DNA of 64,000 bases, taken from contig CAADRB010000014.1 of NCBI GenBank assembly GCA_900708905.1, positions 848,263-912,262 of the forward strand, read 5' to 3'. Position numbers and translations under genes: made by a program. Origin of the DNA: Hymenolepis diminuta (lineage: Eukaryota; Platyhelminthes; Cestoda; Cyclophyllidea; Hymenolepididae). The notes beneath the pieces are model-generated. The model was not told where the DNA came from. It did not search any database and saw only the letters and a list, made by a program, of their open reading frames with translations. Shown in pieces: positions 27,824 through 39,690 of this stretch (its first letter is position 1; every line of letters starts with the position of its first letter).

Positions 27824-27888
27824 GCAAATCCTCATCTGGCGTGTTTAGTGCTTAGTGACCGGTATTATTTAATCAAGACAAACCGGTC
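27824..27888 (+). repeat. dispersed repeat family R1, copy 3
   Basis: The copy aligns with 1137-1200 and 24253-24312. It carries GTGCTTAGTGACCGGTATT and then AACCGGTC, so the tail ACCGGT repeats part of the core. Confidence 0.45.
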
Positions 27889-28145
27889 TTGCAGCTTTGT
27901 GAAGGCAGATGTATGACAATTCGCAGCTAAAATTTATAATATAACAAAGACGAAAGATAAAATTTCAAGTTAGCGGTACTCTGTAGGGCAAATTCACTCA
28001 AGTAGAACACAAATTTTTCAATTGCATATCATATTATTCACAGATATTTCCCAATTTCAAGCACGGACAAAGGGTCTACTTTATCATGTATAGTATTTTT
28101 CAACCAAATTAAATTTAAAAATGTTTTTAAAGCAAATGGACTTAC

Positions 28146-29276
28146 TTCAGCAAAGTAAGGCATTGGTTTCCCTTCAAGTGCAATGAGGAGGCTGTAAGTT
28201 GTAACGAGAACCGTAGAAGGTATTTCAACGAACAGAAATAACAACAAGACAACCAGCATAATCCTTGACGTCTTATAAGCATCTCCATTTACAACGTTTT
28301 TCCTATTACGCTTCATCATCTGGTTATTGCAATTATTCTCGTGATTATCTGCCGACCTGATAGAATTTGCAAGCATTTTCATTTCATTCTTCTTTATCAA
28401 GAGTTCGTTACGCCTTTTTGAAATGCCTTTTAACGCAATCATCATATAGGCCGTTAGAACACACAACAATAGACATGGGATAATGTGCACTGTGAAAGCT
28501 CTGAGCAGCAAAATGGGAAATTGTATATTTCGAGGAAGAAATGTACACTTTAGCACCTTGCCGTGAATACTGGTAATTGCTCCATGATTGTTTGTACAAA
28601 CTACCGCACCTGGATTATACGTAATTGTGAAGTTATTCACGTAGAAAATCAGAGCCAAAACAGAAATAATAACAGTGCTGATGAAAACACCTCGATAATG
28701 ACAAATAGCGTATTTATGAACTTCCAGTGGTTTAACGACGTAAATGAACCTCTGCAAGGCTAGAAGCACGGTAAGCCAGATTGATATTGTATGAAATAGA
28801 GTTGGAAGAACTACAGAGCAGTAGTGGGTCAAATATCCTTTGGCCAAAGTAAGGTCGGTATCGAAGTAATCAGTATTGAAGGCTGTAAGGATTGGAAGAG
28901 GTAAAAGACCAGTAAGGAGATCGGCTACTGAAATTGCAAGAAGGATGAAATTGGTTGGGGTTCGCATGTTCGGTCGATTTAGGGTAACACATAGGAGAAT
29001 ATTGATAATGACGGTGAGAGTTAGAAAAAATGGGAGAATGGTTGTTTGAATAAGATGAGTGAATGGAACAGCACGGGAGGATAATCGGTAAAGCCAATCG
29101 CAGTTTTCATTCACTGGCTCAAGTTGACTTACTGGCAAGAAAACACCGTTACCTAACCCTGATTTTGCTAATGTTGTGGATTCATTTCCTTGTTTCAGTA
29201 GGAAATAGGTTGATTCTGAAGAGCCAGATATGTTTAATTCCAAAAGATCCTGTAACACATAATAAAAGTTATTCAT
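28146..29276 (-). CDS. sex-peptide/myoinhibitory-peptide receptor-like class A GPCR, large exon (partial)
   Basis: This is a rhodopsin-type neuropeptide receptor of the plasma membrane, expected to couple to G proteins. Counting from the ATG at 29276, the 377 codons hold an N-terminal ectodomain with sequons NIS and NES, TM1 at about 79-99, and NMRTPTNF at about 104-111 leading into TM2. TM3 contains PTLFHTISIWLTV and QRFIYV in place of DRY. TM4 to TM6 follow, with a basic third loop (KRRNELLIKK) and VEIPS in TM6. The HTISIWLTV...QR(F/Y)IYV and TPTNF signatures match the sex-peptide/MIP receptor family. The exon ends after GAA at 28146 with the donor GTAAGT, phase 0. TM7 and the C-tail lie in a downstream exon I could not find. 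The exon may instead begin at an acceptor ...GTGTTACAG at about 29250, so the start is uncertain. Confidence 0.85.
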
Positions 29277-32193
29277 ATATGTAAAAATAAACAAGAGGTC
29301 GTTGAATTGTACAAAGACTCATTCAAATGGATGAAATTTCCATGGTGTCCCTTTCGACTGGTCACTTCTAAATATCTTAGCGTGAATATTTATTTTCCAT
29401 CAGTTTAACTTAAAATATATAAGCTTTCACGTTACGTATCCGCAATAGATTAAGATCGCAGTTTAATTTTAAACGTGTAGTTCATATCAAACAACTATAT
29501 ATTGTTATTTTCCTTTTAACAATAACCTGAGACCTTTATATAACACTGGCATATTAAAAATACAATTTTAACCATTAATTTAACTTGACATCTAAGACAC
29601 TACGGAAGAGCAAGTACGTTAATCGCGTAGAAAGTCTTGAGGTTTTGTTTTCAGATATCATGATTAGTCTCTATATTACCTCTGGGCAAAAATTATTGAA
29701 AATTTTTTAATTGAAGGTAGTGATCTCACTTTAGATCGGTATAGCAATTTTCCTAGAAATTTAAAAAATGTTGCAATAATGGCTTTTTAATTAAGAGTGA
29801 ATGTTAATAAATGCAATTTTGTAAAAAATATGTAGCGTTATTTTAATAAAATCGAGTATCACTTGGGAATTTGTTAACGGCAAATGATCCTCGATGAATA
29901 ATATATTTAAATACTGCAGAAGATAAGGAGAAGTGAAATTATCTACCACCGGGATAAAATTCCAAATATTTTTTATGAGTGGTATATTTTAATATAAAAT
30001 TTCACCTTCTGCTTGCATAAGATATAGCATAATATTTTGCATCCAATGAGAGAATATAATTGTTGGTTGGTCTTGAAATCGTAAGAAGTTCATTTCTAAT
30101 ACGTAGAAGAGACAAAGAAGGAAATTAAATTTACTGCCAGTAATTCATGGAGCATGACTTGCAGTCAAGGGAGACTTATTCATCATATGTATAGCAAAAA
30201 TTTCGTCAATGAAACAACTTATTTTACTTCAATTTCATTCTTGATATTATCTTGATATACAATTTTTCCGTGAGAAAATAAGCATAATGATTCAACTTTC
30301 CTAAAAGAAACTGCAAAAGTTTTATTTTAATCCTGTCATACAATTGATTAAAAAAATATTTCTTAGACAGACAACTTTCTGTAGGTTTAATGAATGGCTA
30401 AGTACGATCTATAATACTGTCAACATCTGTGGTTTAAACGCAGTATTCGATTACATATCTTGATATTAAACTTCACGCAACATTGACTATGTTTAAAACG
30501 ATTAAAATGATCATAAACTGATACTTTTGTTTTTGTTTTGAATCCTCATATTTACTAAAAATTGATTAGCACATCTTGATCAGGTGAAGCAAATAACTGT
30601 TCTCCATATCTATGTTTTCTATTAGGTTCAAGAGGAAATTAATGTAGTTTTTCTTCGTGAAGTAGAGAGAGCTTTTTCCAGACAATCAACTACCATACAA
30701 TTTATACTAAATCCAACTCAAGTAAATTAGCCGGGAGAAAATCCACAGTCGAGGTCTGGTAGATTAAAACTTTAAACTAATAATTTAAATAAAGAGCACC
30801 AAAGGGAATGATTATTACATTTTGCGATTGTTTATTATACGAAATTACATTTTAAGTTAAAATAAAGTAGAGTTTCAAATGGGATGATAATTAATTTAAA
30901 TTAATACATTTTTCATATAACTAATTCCTAAGGAAACAGAAAACACACTGTTGAAGGTTAAAAGTGTGTTAACTAGAGAAAAGTTAGGTGCGAATGCATA
31001 AAATATGATTTAAAAGTAAAACGTAATTTATTCTTTCACGCCATAATAATAAAATTTAAATATTCATTTAAATTTTCCTATTTAACATCCTCTTATTTAA
31101 ATATTTGTAATAAAACCAAATTAGTTTTTATAAATTGGTGAACACCAGCGCAATGATTAGGAGAATAACAATATTCCAGAAATACACTGGACCGGAATAC
31201 AACATTAAGTCAACATAGTGGTTAATATTAAAATAAAGAGAGTGCTTCCTCCAATTTATCATTCCATTCAGCGTTGAAAGTAAAAAAAAATACTTCTTGT
31301 TGCATCTTGCTAATATAATAGAAAATATTAAATTTATAAGAATAGCGAAATTATTAATTACTATCATGAAGTTAAAAAAATATTCCATTGAATACTTTCG
31401 AAAATCGAACGAGTATAATATTGCCAATATGATATTGAATAACAACTAATTTCTTCATAAATAAATCTATTTTAATGCAGATTATTTAAAAAAAACATTC
31501 CTTTGGCGTGTAATTATGAATAAATTTTTATTTTATTTATTTGACATTTTGAAGTGGGAAAGCTTACATTGTATTCCAAGAAAATGGTGATATTTTCATC
31601 TGAACGACATAAATCGTAAAGACCACTCATTGAATAAAAACTTCTAATCTTTACGTTGTTCTGGTCATAGTTTTGTCCAATTAACTCTCAAGAAGACTAT
31701 AAGGGCTCGAATCAAATTTGCGACTTCTCTGATTAGTCGACTAGTATCCAATCACCCTAACGGGTTTTAAAAGATCCAATCATAAGCGTTGAGCAAATGC
31801 AATATACTACTTATTGGTTGAATGAATATTTGCCTAATTAGCTTAAAATATATGTCAAAATGGAAAAAATAGTCTATTACATTTGTGATTTGCAATAAGT
31901 TCCGGTAAAAAATGAATAAGTAGCATAATTTATGCCAAATAATTTGACTATTTCTCCGTATGGGACAAATCATTGGGTGTTAATTGCAAACATCCTAAAT
32001 GAGGTAAAGTTGATACATCTGAAATAATATCAGAAAGATTAACGTGCTCCTTGAGTGTTCATCTTGAGTGAGCACAGCTTACGATGCTATGTCAACTTCA
32101 AATTTTTAGTCATTTATCTTTGCTATCAAAACTGGAAACCTTGGAATATTAACCATTGGAAGAGAAAATTAATTGAAATGACAATATCAACTC
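29277..32193. other. gene-free A+T-rich DNA upstream of the receptor exon
   Basis: The stretch probably holds 5' intron or promoter sequence of the receptor, but no specific signal could be assigned. A 105-codon frame at 31128-31445 (-) is rich in Ile, Leu and Phe from A/T-biased codons and is treated as chance. Confidence 0.45.
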
Positions 32194-32340
32194 TTTTTGA
32201 TAAAATAATAATAGGCGCTGGACATCGTAAACGAATATTTGCTACAGTTCATGAGACCAATCGTGAAATTTGAATTTCAGAAAATGAGCTCCCATTTAGT
32301 AAATATTGTACAACAGGAGTCCAAAAGGCAAAGAAAGTAA
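32194..32340 (+). repeat. dispersed repeat family R3, copy 2
   Basis: The copy shares 'GACATCGTAAACGAATATTTGCTACAG' and then 'ATCGTGAAATTTGAATTTC' with copy 3 at 37518-37725 and, in part, with copy 1 at 17122-17235. Confidence 0.6.
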
Positions 32341-35300
32341 GAATTGTTGATATCATGACGTCTCTCTAAAGAAAAAAGGAAAACTTAATACAACAGCGTT
32401 AGTTATTTCCTTTTATTATGTATTTCTCCATTTCACTTTATTAAGAAATATTTGTTACCGTTCTTACAGAAATATGGGAGAAATACGACGATATATTGCT
32501 TTCAATGTTGTTTTTATATAATATAATACAAAAGGTAAATCAAGAATTTCTTTCTCATTAATTTTATAACAGCTGCTTCTGACGATACTGCAGAATTTGG
32601 CATTGGTAGAGACTAGTTTTCACTGTGATGTTGGAATAATTACGCTGAGTATCGTTTCAAATAAATGGTTTTGAAGAATCTTGCAGTTAATTTCGCGTAT
32701 TTTAAAACCATATTCCATTTCAGCGACTACGTGAACATATTTCATCAAAATAACATTTTTAAGATTTATTTCAGTGAAACTCTTAGTGGAAGACTTCGAT
32801 TTTGCCAGCTTATAAAATAAAAATAAATTGTTTGCGTCCATGAAAGCGAATAAAAGAACTAAAAAATAGTATGAAAATTCTATCAAAGATTGCGAAATTA
32901 ATGGAAATTGTTTTGCTGATGAAGAAATTGTAAAGTTGTTCGCACTTCTTTTGGAAACTTTCCCCCATTTCAATCAAGAAATATTCTTGCTGTTTAGCCC
33001 TGGCATTATTTCTTTTTGTGTAGTTATCAATGAAAGTAAATAAATAATGACAGTTATATGACACAGTTAATGAATTTTCAGGCTACATTACGATTAAATA
33101 ATGATTCCACATGGGGATTGATTTTGCAAAGGATATCGCCTAGTTAAAACCATATATGGCTTTCGAGTTTACGTATAGTGATTTGAAAGGTTTGCAAAAG
33201 TTTGTTATTGCATTTTTTAATTATCAATTTGGTTGCATCCGAGAGCAATTGTTTTGGACTAACGTGGTCATTTGCGTTAGAGCTGCTATTGCTACTTGGA
33301 TTACTACTGTTCAATAAAAGTAGTGCTCAAATCGATGCTCAGCTTTTCCCAGCTTACAGCTGTGAGGCTCAAAAGGAAAAAATGGCAAACTCACAAATTC
33401 GTGTAGACTAGAGTAAATAACCTTGTAAGGTCTTATGACAATACTATCCAAATTAAGACAAGCTCTGGCCTAAAATATCACATTTTAGAACACATATTCC
33501 TTAGTCAGTATCCAATTTTAAGGAAGTTTTAAAAGAATGCTCTTATGAATTCGTAAACGAAGGGCGATAGGAAACCAAAGTCCAAAGACGCAGAGTTGTT
33601 GACTTATTCGGGAATAATCACTTCCTACAAATCTTTTCTAAGTCATCGGTCGTGAAAAACCCAGAACATTAACTGCCAACGTTCTGATATTATTTGATTT
33701 CCAACCATTGGATATATGAAGAGAGCTTGAATAAAGCGTTAGTTTACTAATTAAAACGTGTTGAAGTAACTGACCGTATCCTAACAATATCTAGGAAGTA
33801 GATAAGTAGCAGTGGCAGAACTGGACTTTTTAGCATTGTCAACACAAATAAGAGCCTCACTTTACAAAAGGGACAATGAAATACAACTGAATCAATAACA
33901 GCATTTAAATAGTATGAAGAAAACATCAAAATTTAGACTTCAGTTAGTAAATTAATTTCAGCAAGATATAAATCTTTTATCGAAATCTTGTTTTTGTACA
34001 ACTTTTAGTTAAACATACGAAATTTAAATTGTGGGATAATTATATTCGATTGCAATAAATCAGTAGTGTGAATATTGACTTTCAATCTTATCAGCATATC
34101 TTAAATCACTTTTAATCGTGGATATTAAAGAAAACGGTTTCTTCATCTTACCTTTACGAAAATAAAGTACGATACAGACCACACCATAAATTGGAATAGA
34201 CATTATGTCATAACATGACTCTTGAAAAAATTGGTGAAAAACAAGTTACAGAAGTTTTAAGAGTAGAAAGCAGTTTCAATTTACCTCACTGTAACGAAAA
34301 TATTATTTTATGTAAAAGTGTTATTGCAAGGTTTGATCATAAAATAGAAAGAATAAAAACGAGGAACAACAGAATAACCCGAAACTGTAAAACAGTTAAT
34401 ACATTAAAACAATCGATCAAGTCAGAAAATCAAACCAATTAAAAAACGCAGGCCTCGTTTACAAAGCCCATGGAAAGTAAGCTACAGATATGAGTATTTT
34501 GGTTAAATTTATTTATTAGTAAATCCTAAAATGGTAAAGAAAATGGCTAGAATCAGCGAAGAAGATTCAAAAACAGATACTAAAAATCTAATCTGTATTC
34601 ACGTTGTGGAACGCTCAGATTAGATGAAAATGCGGCTTTGTTAATATAAATTCTTTTGACTGTAAATTTCAATCCCTCAAAATAAACCATCCGTAGACAA
34701 TGGGAATGTTTTATCTATGCTAATTATTTTAGAGACAATTGTTACATGTACCTATGTACTGAAAACGTGCTCCTTTTTTCGAAACATTAATATTAAAAGC
34801 TATGGTAATTTGAAAAATCTGAAGATTTAATCATGAAAAAATACCTAAGCGTTTATAATGACGACCTAGTCCAGAATCGAATGGATGGGAATGTCATGTA
34901 GGAAAAATAAATACTGAAGTTGGGATATCAAAGGTAACATTTTATTTGAATTTTGAGATGAAAAGAAAAAGTATTATTTTTAATCATTATAATAATTATT
35001 ATTAATGAGCAAGTTAGTATACATGAGATTCAGAGCTTATTTATAAACCAATTTAATAAAGTGGTTGATTAAGCCAAACCGATAAATATTTCGGTTCAAC
35101 ATAGCTATGGACTGGCATTTTATAATTAACAGACCTCACAAATAGTTACTTATGACAAGCCAGCCAAATTATTTTATGAGTTAATGAATAATTTGCGGAA
35201 TAGCATAGAATTCACTCAGGCGGAATATTTTGTTCTGCGCAGGAAAACAAATATTTACCATAGTGCTATGTAATAATTTTCTCTTATCTTTCGTTTTAGT

Positions 35301-37517
35301 TATTTGTATTGTAATAATTTATATCTCCTTAATAGCGTAAGGTAATAAAAACGTTATCCCTTGAAATAAGCACGTAATATATGTATTTTATTCCAAAAAG
35401 CAGTGGTCTATAATTAACAAGGAAGTATGTGCCTCGTAAAGCGCACAGCAAAATACATAATTAGGGCATTTAAAATGTCCTTCGGCAGCTGCTTGCACTT
35501 TAAACATTTTCATGTTGAATACACTTGAAGAGAAAATCTTTCTACGAATATAATATCTAAAACTAAATGAAATCTAATAGAGAATTTCGGAATGCAGGAA
35601 AACTTCGCAGAGCTCACTCTTTTAATGTTTAGGTCATGGAAGCTATTCATCCCATTATTTAGTTCATATAACCAATAAATGACTACAAATACGATTAGGA
35701 CATGGAGATGCAAGGTTTAAATATTCAAATATTTAATAGTTAAATCTTTAATAAAGGTAAGTACACCTCTGGGATTTGAGTGTGAAGTTGCTGCCTTTTA
35801 ACATCTTTAGGTTATGGAGAAGTTCAGTTCTATTGGGGAAGAGTCTTCAAGACAATTGGGGACAATTGCCATGAACGGCGATTTTAGGTCTCTTATCGCT
35901 TTTTATTTTACGGTCCAGTTCTTAGTTGACAGATGATGAAGGAAAGCATACATTTGAAATTGCGCGAGTTCAAAAAAATGGGTGGTTGCATCACTGTCAT
36001 CTTAATTTCAGAAGAGCTTTTAACCGGAATAAGCTAAAACTTACAGCCTTGAAACCAGCTTAAACTGTGCAACTTTGTATGCCCTGAACAATCCTAAAAT
36101 AAATGTGCTTTTTGTTATAATTCATGTTTCTCTGAACTTACAAAACTAACTCATTTAATCTGTCATCTACACCTGCGACCACTATAAATTAACAATGAGG
36201 TTTGCAATGATATATATTTATTATTGTTTACCATAAAGTAATAATTAAATTGTATGTTGGATGGCATCTCAACAAAAATAGATGGTAGGAGGAGTTCAGT
36301 GGCCTTACTATTTCTAAATGCATTGTTCTTTAGTTAGTTGCTAATGAATTTTTTCCTTACCTTCATAATTTTTTAAGTTATTTTTGTCCGCATTAATATA
36401 AAATTTCGAATGGCATTATTTAAGGTAGTGTTCCAGGCATCTTTTACCGCGTAATTCTTAGTGTATTATAATAACCCACAGGGATACGGACTATTATTGA
36501 ATTAATCCATCGCGAAAAGGCAATAGAAATAGGATAAGTAAATTTCAGTAGAAACAAGGAGAAAGGATCAAAAAGATATTCTCAAAAGTGTAACTTACTG
36601 TAATTTTTGTAACCAAGTATATTGCTATGTACTTAATGAATAATTCATTGCACCACATGCTGAAGTTCATATTTCATGACACCTCTCCAGGATTACTGAT
36701 GAAAATCTGAAATGCGTTGCTAATCGACCCGCCGTTGTTCACTTAAGAAGGTTGATCTTGCCATTTCATTTTTCAATTATCGAAGAAAATGCTGCATAAG
36801 GATATGTGCAGTTCAAACCTGTTTATAATTCTGAAATGTATAAACTTATTATAAGTAAAACTACAGATAATAGTCAAAACATATCGTCCAAAATTCACTA
36901 GAGTTTAGAATCAATCTATTAAAATGATTCCTTTGTGCCAGTTATGGGCGTCGGGAGATAAAAATAGACCAAAAATTAAATTAAATCAACTGGGGTCGAA
37001 CTAACAGAAAAAACTTTATGTAATTTGGATATTCCGAGGTAAATTTTACTCCTCACTGTAAACTGAAAAGCTCAATACTTCAAGAATTTAAATACTAATA
37101 CTCCTTAATAGTTACTTAGTTTGGTTCTGCAATACTTTAACGAAGCAATTATTTATTTATTTCTTCATTTTGTTACTATAACATATACATTATCCTAAAA
37201 CATTCAGTGGTATCAAATACTAAATGACAGTTCCTTGGTTGAATTGGGTAGTAAAAGAAGATTTACCTTAAAAATATGTTTAATTTATAAAATTTGTAAT
37301 TTTTGCTCCGCTAATTTTCATATTCACAGTAGATGCGCATGCATACTAGTATGGAGAGAGAGAACACAGCCTACCTAGGTCTACTAATTTACAATTTTTA
37401 CCTGTCTCATCTTTCCTATGCTAAAGCAGTAAATTGTGGGGTATCATAAAAGATCAGTTATCATCTCAGCCGTTGCTCAAAAAATATAAATCCAAGCCGC
37501 AAGACCCGCCCCTCTTG
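32341..37517. other. gene-free A+T-rich DNA
   Basis: Short frames such as 32620-32973 (-), 33202-33411 (+) and 34215-34442 (+) have no recognisable domain and no supporting splice context. Confidence 0.5.
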
Positions 37518-37725
37518 ATTAAATAATACCGATCAAAAGTATTGAACATCGTAGACAAGCATTTGCTGCAATCCAGGAACGATTCGTGAAATTTGAGTTT
37601 CGGAACATGAAATATCTATTTAATAAATTTGTGGAACGGAATGCTAAAATCAAATGGTGAAGACTCCTTGATACCTTGACGTTACGCTGGGCATCTTTTT
37701 AATCTCCTCGCTTGTATCATTTGTC
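37518..37725 (+). repeat. dispersed repeat family R3, copy 3 (longest)
   Basis: The copy contains 'GAACATCGTAGACAAGCATTTGCTGCAAT' and 'TTCGTGAAATTTGAGTTTC', then AATAAATTTGTGG and a CTCCTTGATACCTTG segment. That last segment parallels CTCTTTAGTACCTTGG in copy 1. Confidence 0.6.
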
Positions 37726-39399
37726 GTATTCACTCTTATTCGATGTCAGTTGCTTCCCACAATATAAAGTTGTGAACATTGCTGTGTTACTGTGGTCAAT
37801 GATAATATCAATAGTACATGGTATATACCTGGATATTTCGAAAAATACATCATTATATGTTATTTATTTATATTATATTCCTAAATGAGTAATTTGTAAA
37901 ACTGACATGCATATTTATTGTAAAATATTTTGATATTAATTTCAAAAATTATTAAAACTTAGACGGAAATATGAACACGATCAATCATCTCTTCTTTTAA
38001 ATGTATAATTTACATTAACCAAGTATACAAACATGTTATTCATAAAACTATTGCATTTACATATAATTTGTGATCTATTTAGCGGAAGAGCTCAATGAAT
38101 TTTCTAATCAAAATGTATTTGTTCTCCGAATTCAATCAAACAAAAATCAATTAATGGAATAGCCACACGTAGATGCATTTAAAATTCATTTAATAATTAA
38201 TGAACTTAATGAGGCGCCTTGAACATTGGACCAAACTCAACAACCTGTTTTGAGTACAATTATTCCATTGAGAAGCATCAACTTTCAAATTAATTTTTTC
38301 TCCCCTGGTTAATAATTTCTCCCACAGGCCCAATAAAATATTTCATCATTTCGAGGAAACTCTGCAGAAATTTAATTCTGAGAGAGAAGATTATAATACA
38401 ATAAAGATGTAACTAAGAAGTAATCTAACTCTACCCTTAGTTACTTTATTAAACTGTATTTCTGTTTGAAAATTCACATTTTTTATTATGATAAAATTGT
38501 GTAAGGAATTTATTATTGCTTTAACAATAGCAATAATAAACACTGAACAATCACCTGAGTCTAGTTTTTCCGGAATTTTATTTTAGTTCTTTAGGTTTTT
38601 AGAAGTTGTGTTGTTCTTTCAAAATCCACTGAAGAAGAAACAAAGTATTTTTATTCGTAGTGAAAATATACCAGTTTGCCATTTCAATGAATTTCGTAAA
38701 TTGTTAGAGCCCCTTAAGCGTGTGACAAACATCAATCAATTAAATGATGACCTTAGCTTTGATCTTTTCATACAAGCAAAATTTTCTATGTTATTGCAAT
38801 AAATAATTTCATTTCATTAAAAAATTAACAGATTTTAAAATTAGGTAGATTTTAAAAATGCAATTTTAAATTCTTTGAAATATGAAGTAAACAGGTGCCA
38901 CAATTGAAAAGAGATAAAAATGGTTCATTTATTATATGCAGAGTACTAATTAATTCCTATTTAACAAGTGTTAATTTCAAATTAGGAAAATTAAATTTTA
39001 TTATTAAGTACATATTTTATACAAGCTCAAACTTATTTTTAAAAAGTCCGTTTTTGTTTTCTTTAGTTTATTTGCTTTTTAATAAAAATAAAGGACGGTA
39101 TCAGAAAAATATACGTTTTGACACTTTGTTGTTTTAAAATGCCATTTAATGTCAAAAATGAGAGTGGCATTCTGATTATGGCACTTCGTGTGACTGAAAA
39201 CATATCTATGTAGACATTTTATCTTTGAGTAAAATGAAAACTAGCAAAAAGGAAATTTTTCTCCCACAGTCTTACGAAAGTAAGATCCATCAAAGTAACC
39301 ATTTAAATAAATCATTGTAGAAGGTTGCATGGTAGTAAATTTTCTAAGCCACTGCAGAGTTCTTGCTAGGCTACCGCTCTTCTAACATTTTACTCTTTT
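37726..39399. other. gene-free; weak terminal-exon candidate
   Basis: At about 38599-38802 (+) a possible acceptor (TTTAGGTTTTTAG) precedes an open frame ending in TAA at 38800-38802, with an overlapping AATAAA. Its translation (for example LLEPLKRVTNINQLNDDLSF) looks more protein-like than its surroundings but matches nothing I know. Confidence 0.3.
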
Positions 39400-39690
39400 C
39401 TTTTATAAAGGAGAATATTATTGAATACAAAGGGAAAGCTCAAAGGAAAGAGAGATCCAGTGGCGGGATGTGTATATTTATAGAGCGTAGTTATACTGGG
39501 AGATTAGAGATAAGCTAAGCTAATTGGGCCAGATGACTGCGAACGCCCGATCAGTTAGGAAGAATTGACTCAGTATAAAAATAGCGTTGGATTTACTGTA
39601 TCTGGTGCGTTAAGATTACTTAGCTTCAGGTCATCAGTGACACGGAGTTTTAGGCATTATGATGGATAAGAAGGTCGGGCTAATTCATTG
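39400..39690 (+). repeat. degenerate dispersed repeat R4, copy 1
   Basis: Parts align loosely with 58320-58590. Shared landmarks are 'GACTGcgAACGCccGATCAGTtAGG', a GTCAT-AGTG-CAC block and 'AGGTCGGGcT'. Divergence is high. Confidence 0.35.
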
